From NCBI GenBank assembly GCA_934086355.1, contig CAKOID010000015.1, positions 1 through 18,206 on the forward strand: a DNA stretch of 18,206 nt, given 5' to 3'. Source of the DNA: an uncultured Bacilli bacterium (GTDB taxonomy: Bacteria > Bacillota_I > Bacilli_A > RF39 > UBA660). This document shows, piece by piece, positions 13,929 through 18,206 of this stretch; the first letter of the stretch is position 1, and each line of letters opens with the position of its first letter. The notes beneath the pieces were generated by a model. It searched no databases, was not told where the DNA came from, and was given only the letters and a program-made list of their open reading frames with translations. A program made the position numbers and the translations under genes.

Positions 13929-15077
13929 ATGAATAGAAAAGGTTTTACATTAATTGAAATAATTATTTGTATATCAATGATAGTTTTGATTGGTGTTGGT
14001 AGTTTTGTTGGAATAAGTTTGGTAAATAAAAACTTAGTCAAAAAAGGATTAGAACAAATTACTGATAAAGCAGTTAAAGCTACACAAGTTTATATAGAAA
14101 CTAATGAAGAGGCAAAAACACAGCTATATACAGAGAAAAATGCTATTAAAATACCTATTAAAGTACTTATAAACGAAGGATTATTAAGTTTAAAAGGAAC
14201 TAATTTATCTGAAAAAGATATAAAAAATAAGTACACGATTACAGCATTATCAACTCCTACAGGAAATAAAAAAGATTGTATAGATATAAATACTAAAACT
14301 AGTTGGGATGATTCAAAAGCAATATATATTTGTACGTATAGTAAGTCAGATGATGGCTCTGGAAGCAATGAAAATACAGTTGTCGAAAAATTAATATCAA
14401 TTAATTCAAATCAATACACTGCAAAAGGAGCAAATCCTAATAATTGGGTTAAATTTGAACAACTATCTATTAATGTTTCTAGATCCTCAGATAATAACAT
14501 ATTATTTAGAATTATTTCAATCGATAATAAATTGGTATCTTTAATTCCTTATTTAAATAGTGAATATGATATCAAAGGCGGAGATAGTGAGTCTATTTGT
14601 AAAAATTTAAATAATAATTTATCAGATTATCATAGTTTAGAAAAGAGATTAGAAAGCTGTATGGGACGATTTAATTTTAATTTTAATAATGATTGCTTTA
14701 TAAAAATTAATGGAATAAAATATAATTATTTTAATAACTTTGTAAAATATAAAACTTTAGTTGAAGACAGACAATATAACTCTAGAATCATGTTATATAA
14801 CGAGATGATGAACACTTTTGGTAGCGATAATGAATCTTGGCTTCAAAACTGTATGTTTATGGGAAGTAAAAAAACAGAAAAATATGCAACTACAGTGGCG
14901 TTTAATTGTGATGATGAAGAAAAAGACAACATCGTTTATCCTATATTCACCCTTAATCTTAGTGAGAAAGTAAATATAGTTGAAGATGATTGTTCTATAA
15001 ATGAAAATAAAGTAGCAGGTACAAAAGATTGTCCTTATAAAGTTGAAATAAAAGATAACTACTGTGGTTTAGATTAA
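13929..15077 (+). CDS. Type IV pilin-like protein with large C-terminal domain
   Basis: The N-terminus MNRKGFTLIEIIICISM is a canonical type IV prepilin signal: basic leader, G5, then Phe as +1 and Glu at +5, followed by a membrane helix to about residue 30. A prepilin peptidase should cut after G5. The mature protein is very long for a pilin (about 377 residues). Residues 30-135 look like an ordinary pilin helix and headgroup. A Ser/Gly linker (DDGSGSNEN) leads to a Cys-containing C-terminal domain with NNWVKFEQ and RIISIDNKLVSLIPY near its start and an LNLSEKVNIV...GT..CPYKV end. That layout resembles the left-edge protein at 1-1365. AAGGA lies 7 bp upstream. It is placed between the ATPase and platform genes, so it is probably a tip or minor adhesin-like pilin. 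Confidence 0.88.
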   Translation: MNRKGFTLIEIIICISMIVLIGVGSFVGISLVNKNLVKKGLEQITDKAVKATQVYIETNEEAKTQLYTEKNAIKIPIKVLINEGLLSLKGTNLSEKDIKNKYTITALSTPTGNKKDCIDINTKTSWDDSKAIYICTYSKSDDGSGSNENTVVEKLISINSNQYTAKGANPNNWVKFEQLSINVSRSSDNNILFRIISIDNKLVSLIPYLNSEYDIKGGDSESICKNLNNNLSDYHSLEKRLESCMGRFNFNFNNDCFIKINGIKYNYFNNFVKYKTLVEDRQYNSRIMLYNEMMNTFGSDNESWLQNCMFMGSKKTEKYATTVAFNCDDEEKDNIVYPIFTLNLSEKVNIVEDDCSINENKVAGTKDCPYKVEIKDNYCGLD

Positions 15078-15097
15078 AATAGAAAGGAAGTATATTT

Positions 15098-16105
15098 ATG
15101 AATACGAGTATTATAATACTATTTATTATAGCAATGTCTATAGGGTTATTACTATGTATATTATATTTAATTATAATAGATAGATATTCTTTAGATATGA
15201 AAAATAGATTTGATGATTATACAGTAGATAGTATAAAAGATAATAAACTTCCTTTCTTTGAAAAATTATTTAATAGTGTTTATAGTTTAATAAAAAATAT
15301 AAGTAAAAAATTAAATAAAAGTGATGTATTAAAAAGATATAGTAAGAAATTAGATAAATATAGTATAAATAGAGATAATTATAAATTAAGAGGGATAGAC
15401 TATATTAGTATTAAATTTATAATAAGTATAATTATTGGTATATTATATACATTAACTACTTTAGTAAGAAATAATTTTGATTATATGATATTAGTATTTG
15501 TTATGATATTATGTTTCTTTATGTTTGATATATATTTAATTATAGAATATAGGAATAGAAGAAAACAAATAGAAAAAGATTTATTAAATGCAATAATAAT
15601 AATGAATAATGCATTTAAAAGTGGTATGAATATTATGCAAGCTGTTAGTATAGTTGAAACTGAACTAGAAGGTCCTATAAAAGAAGAATTTAAAAAAATA
15701 AATATAGATATTAAATATGGATTAAGTTTAGAAAATGTATTTGATAGGTTTTATAAAAGAGTAAGAATAGAAGATATTAAATATTTAACAAGTAGTTTAT
15801 CTTTAATTAATAAAACTGGTGGTAACATAGTTAAAGTATTTGGATCAATAGAAAAGAATTTTTATGATAAAAAGAAAATAAAAGAAGAAATGAAATCATT
15901 AACTAGTAGTAGTATATTTATGTTTAGACTTTTAATATCTATTCCATTAGTATTAATTATAATTATAACTATGTTGAATACAACTTATTTTGTACCTTTA
16001 TTAACTACTAAGTTAGGAAGAATATTTATATTATTAATAATATTATTATATATTTTATATATTTTTGTTATAAGAAGAGTTATGAAGGTGGATAACGATG
16101 TTTAA
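15098..16105 (+). CDS. tadB: TadB-like pilus platform protein (T2SSF domain)
   Basis: An inner-membrane platform protein of 335 residues that should contact the CpaF-like motor. Membrane segments are at about 5-27 (N-terminal anchor), a pair at about 105-152, and a pair at about 275-328. The cytoplasmic domain between them (about 160-275) is the T2SS-F/GspF fold, with LLNAIIIMNNAFKSGMNIMQ and the acidic VETELEGPIKEEFKKI stretch, then LTSSLSLINKTGGNIVKVF. This order and length fit TadB. The ATG follows AAGGAAG with about 8-bp spacing. Overlap with the next gene is 8 bp, so the two platform subunits are translationally coupled. Confidence 0.9.
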   Translation: MNTSIIILFIIAMSIGLLLCILYLIIIDRYSLDMKNRFDDYTVDSIKDNKLPFFEKLFNSVYSLIKNISKKLNKSDVLKRYSKKLDKYSINRDNYKLRGIDYISIKFIISIIIGILYTLTTLVRNNFDYMILVFVMILCFFMFDIYLIIEYRNRRKQIEKDLLNAIIIMNNAFKSGMNIMQAVSIVETELEGPIKEEFKKINIDIKYGLSLENVFDRFYKRVRIEDIKYLTSSLSLINKTGGNIVKVFGSIEKNFYDKKKIKEEMKSLTSSSIFMFRLLISIPLVLIIIITMLNTTYFVPLLTTKLGRIFILLIILLYILYIFVIRRVMKVDNDV

Positions 16106-16775
16106 TATGTTATATAGAAAAAGAACTATAAATAGATTAAGTAAGAAGTTTAAGTTGTTAGGTTATAAGAATTATAATGTAATTAAGTTTATGAATTATA
16201 GATTATTTATTTCTTTAATTATATTTTTATTATTTCTTATATTTAATAGTAAAGGATATATTTATGGTCCAATATTAGGTATATTTATTTATTTTAGTTT
16301 TGAAATGGTTTTGGATAGAAAGATAAAGAAACGAATAAATAAATTAAATTATGAGGCTATATTCTTTTTTCAAGTATTATCACTTACTTTAGAAAGTGGC
16401 AGAAATTTACAAGGTGGAATAGAGTTAACTTGTAATTCTATAGATAGTGAAATTAGTAATGAATTTAAAGAAACTTTAAGAGAAATTAAATTAGGTAAGA
16501 GTTTAAATGAAAGTTTAATTAGAATGAAAGATAGAATACCTAGTGAAGAAATTAATACGGTATTATTAAATATAACAGAGAGTGCTTTATTTGGTAATAA
16601 TGTAGTAGATTCTTTAAATAATCAAATAGATTATTTAAGGGATAAGAAATTATTGGATATTAGAGGTAAAATAAATAAAATGCCTATAAAAGTAAGTGTT
16701 ATATCTGTAATATTTATAATACCAATAGTAATACTTTTAGTATTAGGACCATTTATTATTAATTTATTGAAATAA
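16098..16775 (+). CDS. tadC: TadC-like pilus platform protein, short form
   Basis: A 225-residue T2SSF-domain membrane protein. Two helices lie at about residues 32-72 and one at the C-terminus (about 199-223). The central cytoplasmic domain has the GspF-type helical pattern, FFQVLSLTLESGRNLQGGIE and ISNEFKETLREIKLGKSLNE. It is shorter than the roughly 280-300 residues of many TadC proteins, mainly at the N-terminus. The ATG at 16098 is 7 bp after GGTGG and overlaps the end of tadB by 8 bp. It is the last recognisable gene of the pilus operon. No prepilin peptidase (TadV-like) gene follows. Confidence 0.9.
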   Translation: MFNMLYRKRTINRLSKKFKLLGYKNYNVIKFMNYRLFISLIIFLLFLIFNSKGYIYGPILGIFIYFSFEMVLDRKIKKRINKLNYEAIFFFQVLSLTLESGRNLQGGIELTCNSIDSEISNEFKETLREIKLGKSLNESLIRMKDRIPSEEINTVLLNITESALFGNNVVDSLNNQIDYLRDKKLLDIRGKINKMPIKVSVISVIFIIPIVILLVLGPFIINLLK

Positions 16776-16820
16776 TGTAAAAAAATATTGCAACGAAAAA
16801 AAATATGTAGTAGAAAGTAA

Positions 16821-16850
16821 TTAAGATAGAAAAGTAATTTTGTATCTTAA
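16821..16850. repeat. Imperfect palindrome after the pilus operon
   Basis: TTAAGATA (16821-16828) pairs with TATCTTAA (16843-16850), continued inward past one G/G mismatch by AAAA/TTTT around loop GTAA. The 12-bp stem lies 46 bp after tadC. No clean T tract follows on either strand, so it is a weak candidate for the operon terminator and could instead be a binding site. Confidence 0.45.
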
Positions 16851-16868
16851 ACATTTTAAATTTACGAT
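16840..16868 (+). promoter_or_regulatory. Possible promoter of the GC-rich element
   Basis: TTGTAT (16840-16845) and TACGAT (16863-16868) are 17 bp apart and would start a transcript near 16875. Each hexamer is a poor-to-fair match, so support is weak and rests mainly on position ahead of a structured, terminated element. Confidence 0.25.
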
Positions 16869-16874
16869 TCATGA

Positions 16875-17000
16875 AAAAGATGAAAACAAGACTGTATAAC
16901 TTCTCTCCCGACCTCGAAGATTTGCTCGGGGGGGGAGGCTGTCCGAGAAAGATAATACACAAAGAGCCGATAGGTACTTTATATAGTACTTATTTTTTTA
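16875..17000 (+). ncRNA. Candidate structured RNA, GC-rich core, unknown class
   Basis: A GC-rich block (about 16903-16947, including a run of eight G at 16928-16935) stands out in very AT-rich surroundings and is rich in complementary segments. TGTAT (16893-16897) pairs with ATACA (16955-16959). TTCTC (16901-16905) pairs with GAGAA (16945-16949). CCCGA (16907-16911) pairs with TCGGG (16926-16930), and loop bases CCTC (16912-16915) can pair with GAGG (16935-16938), which would form an H-type pseudoknot. CTCGG (16925-16929) with CCGAG (16943-16947) is an alternative. The block ends in a terminator at 16972. I do not recognise an SRP, tmRNA, 6S or RNase P core or a known riboswitch core. A 44-codon ORF (16871-17005) also spans it, so coding is the competing reading. 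Confidence 0.35.
16972..17000 (+). terminator. Terminator with AGTACTT stem
   Basis: AGGTACT (16972-16978) pairs with AGTACTT (16985-16991) with one G-T wobble and a 6-nt loop, followed by A and T7. It is the third terminator in the window built on an AGTACTT arm. It ends any transcript coming from 16776-16971 before the transposase relic. Confidence 0.75.
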
Positions 17001-17029
17001 TATAATATTGTTAGAAAGATGGTTGTTTT

Positions 17030-18136
17030 ATGGGAAAGTATATAAAAGGTATTGATAGAGGACAATTAGTTTTATTTAATAATTGTATTGATGATATGAT
17101 TAAACAAGATAATTATGTTAGAGTTATTGATTTATTTGTGGAACAATTAAATTTAAAAGAATTAGGTTTTGAAAAAGCAGAAGAAAATTTTATAGGTACT
17201 GATTATTATGATCCTAAAGACTTATTAAAGTTATATTTATATGGCTATAGAAACGGTGTTAGGTCATCAAGAAAATTGCAAAAATTATGTGAAGTTAATA
17301 TAGAAGTAATGTGGTTGTTAAGAAAGATTACACCAAATTTTAGAACAATAAGTGAATTTAGAAAAAAACATGTTAATCAATTAAAAAATGTATTTAAACA
17401 AACAGTTTTAATGTGCGGTGAATTAGATATGTTAAGCGGTGAATATAGTCAAGATGGAGTAAAAATAGAAGCGGTTAATTCTAAAGAAAGAAACTTTACA
17501 CTTAATAAAATTGATGAATATATTAATAGATTAGATAAAAAAATAACAGAGTATTTAAGTCAAATGGATGATATGGATAAAAAAGAAACAAAGAATGAAT
17601 TAGATAAAATGATATCAAAAGAAGAACTTAAAGAAAAAATAGAAGAAAAGAAAAAGAATTTAGATAACCCAGCAGATGTAGGAACAATAAATAAAGTATC
17701 AAAAGAAATAAAAGAAACAACAAAAGAAGATTTAATAATTAATGCAACTGACAAAGGATATAATGATAGAGAAGACATGAGCAAATGTTTGGAAAACGGA
17801 ATAATACCACAAGTAACATTACCAGAAGGAAAAGAATGTTATGAAGTAGAATTTGAATATGAAGAAAATGAAATAACAGAAGAAGAATTAAAAAGTACAA
17901 AACCAGAAGATATAAAAAAATGTTTAAAAGCTGGAAAAATACCAGAAGTATATAAAGATTATTTAAAAGATACAGAAATAAAAGAAAAAACAAAAACAGA
18001 AACAATAGAAGAAGCAGAAGAAAACAAAGAAACATTATTAGATGAAGAAATGAGAGATATAGCATTAAAAGAGAAATGTTTTGTTAAAAATAGAGAAACA
18101 GATAGAGTATATTGCCCAGAAGGAGAAATATGTTAA
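17030..18136 (+). pseudogene. IS1182-family transposase, internally deleted and truncated
   Basis: The first 130 residues match the IS1182-type N-terminus: DRGQLVLFNNCIDDMI, a DYYDPKDLLKLYLYGYRNG segment, VRSSRKLQKLCE, and FRTISEFRKKH. SQDGVKIEAVNSKERNF carries the first catalytic Asp, and ATDKGYND the next conserved Asp. Between them only about 100 residues remain, mostly a charged coil. The stretch that should hold the YNVQ...VD...LI strands of the RNase-H core is missing, with the frame resuming at DNPADVGT. The protein stops after VYCPEGEIC at 368 residues, where family members of about 450-550 continue with a Cys-rich region and the catalytic Glu. Both losses should abolish transposition. 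No strong ribosome binding site precedes the ATG at 17030. The remnant marks the right boundary of the pilus locus. Confidence 0.8.
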
Positions 18137-18161
18137 TGTCAATACAAAAATGTTGTTTTTC

Positions 18162-18203
18162 GACTAAATAAAAATGTAGGAAATCATGCATTTTTATTTA
18201 GTC
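18162..18203. repeat. Perfect 15-bp inverted repeat at the window edge
   Basis: GACTAAATAAAAATG (18162-18176) and its exact complement (18189-18203) are separated by 12 nt. It lies 25 bp after the transposase stop. It may be a terminator whose T tract is cut off by the window edge, or part of the end of the IS1182-type element. The sequence does not settle which. Confidence 0.7.
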
Positions 18204-18206
18204 ATT

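Noticed and set aside
16759..16962. Minus-strand ORF of 67 codons with a PPPP stretch
   Set aside because: It overlaps the 3' end of tadC and the GC-rich element and has no ribosome binding site. The proline run is only the complement of the G8 tract.
16963..16991. Possible group II intron domain V (GAGCCG followed by a hairpin)
   Set aside because: Only the first six bases fit. The 3' half that should pair back (ACGGTTC-like) is missing and no intron reverse transcriptase is nearby.
17739..18065. Minus-strand Leu-rich ORF of 108 codons
   Set aside because: It is a shadow of the Glu/Lys-rich coil in the transposase relic.
1..18206. CRISPR array or defence system
   Set aside because: No regularly spaced direct repeats and no cas, restriction or abortive-infection genes are visible. 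The repeated AT-rich words in smc and the pilus genes reflect codon bias.

Overview
The window is strongly AT-rich and gene-dense. It looks like a chromosomal segment of a low-GC Firmicute, most likely an uncultured host-associated Bacilli lineage of the RF39/former-Mollicutes type. This placement is an inference from base composition, the rnc-smc pair, a T-box leader, and a Gram-positive Tad-type pilus operon with no secretin. TGG encodes Trp throughout and TGA is a true stop (for example at the end of the CpaF-like gene), so the code is standard and not the Mycoplasma code.

Layout. (1) 1-1365 is the 3' part of a large secreted or surface protein, followed by a terminator. (2) 1495-5085 is rnc-smc, then an unrecognised soluble protein at 5174-5977. 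(3) A bidirectional terminator separates these from two minus-strand genes, a YrzE/TIGR04086-like membrane protein and a single-domain YigZ/IMPACT protein. (4) A divergent promoter region drives a glycine-type T-box leader with a very reduced 5' domain, followed by a LOG-like protein, glycyl-tRNA synthetase, tRNA-Gln(CTG), tRNA-Thr(CGT) and a terminator. (5) About 500 bp without a full gene holds a 52-codon IS30-type transposase fragment on the minus strand, a short inverted repeat, a good promoter and a terminator/attenuator hairpin ahead of a MATE efflux pump. (6) 11058-16775 is a compact seven-gene Tad-like pilus operon: two TadE-like pseudopilins, a TadZ-like ATPase, a CpaF/TadA ATPase, a type-IV-pilin-like protein with a large C-terminal domain, TadB and TadC. 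(7) A GC-rich structured element with its own terminator lies between the operon and a decayed IS1182-type transposase. The window ends in a perfect 15-bp inverted repeat.

Working together. The pilus genes form one unit: CpaF-like ATPase plus TadB/TadC platform, TadZ-like localiser, and three prepilin-like subunits. No prepilin peptidase or Flp pilin gene is visible, so the peptidase must lie elsewhere. The pilin at 13929 and the truncated protein at the left edge appear to share one C-terminal module, which suggests a family of surface-displayed pilin-linked domains.

The least explained elements are the very short T-box leader, the attenuator before the MATE gene, and the GC-rich element at about 16875-17000, which can be read either as a structured RNA or as a small GG-motif peptide gene.
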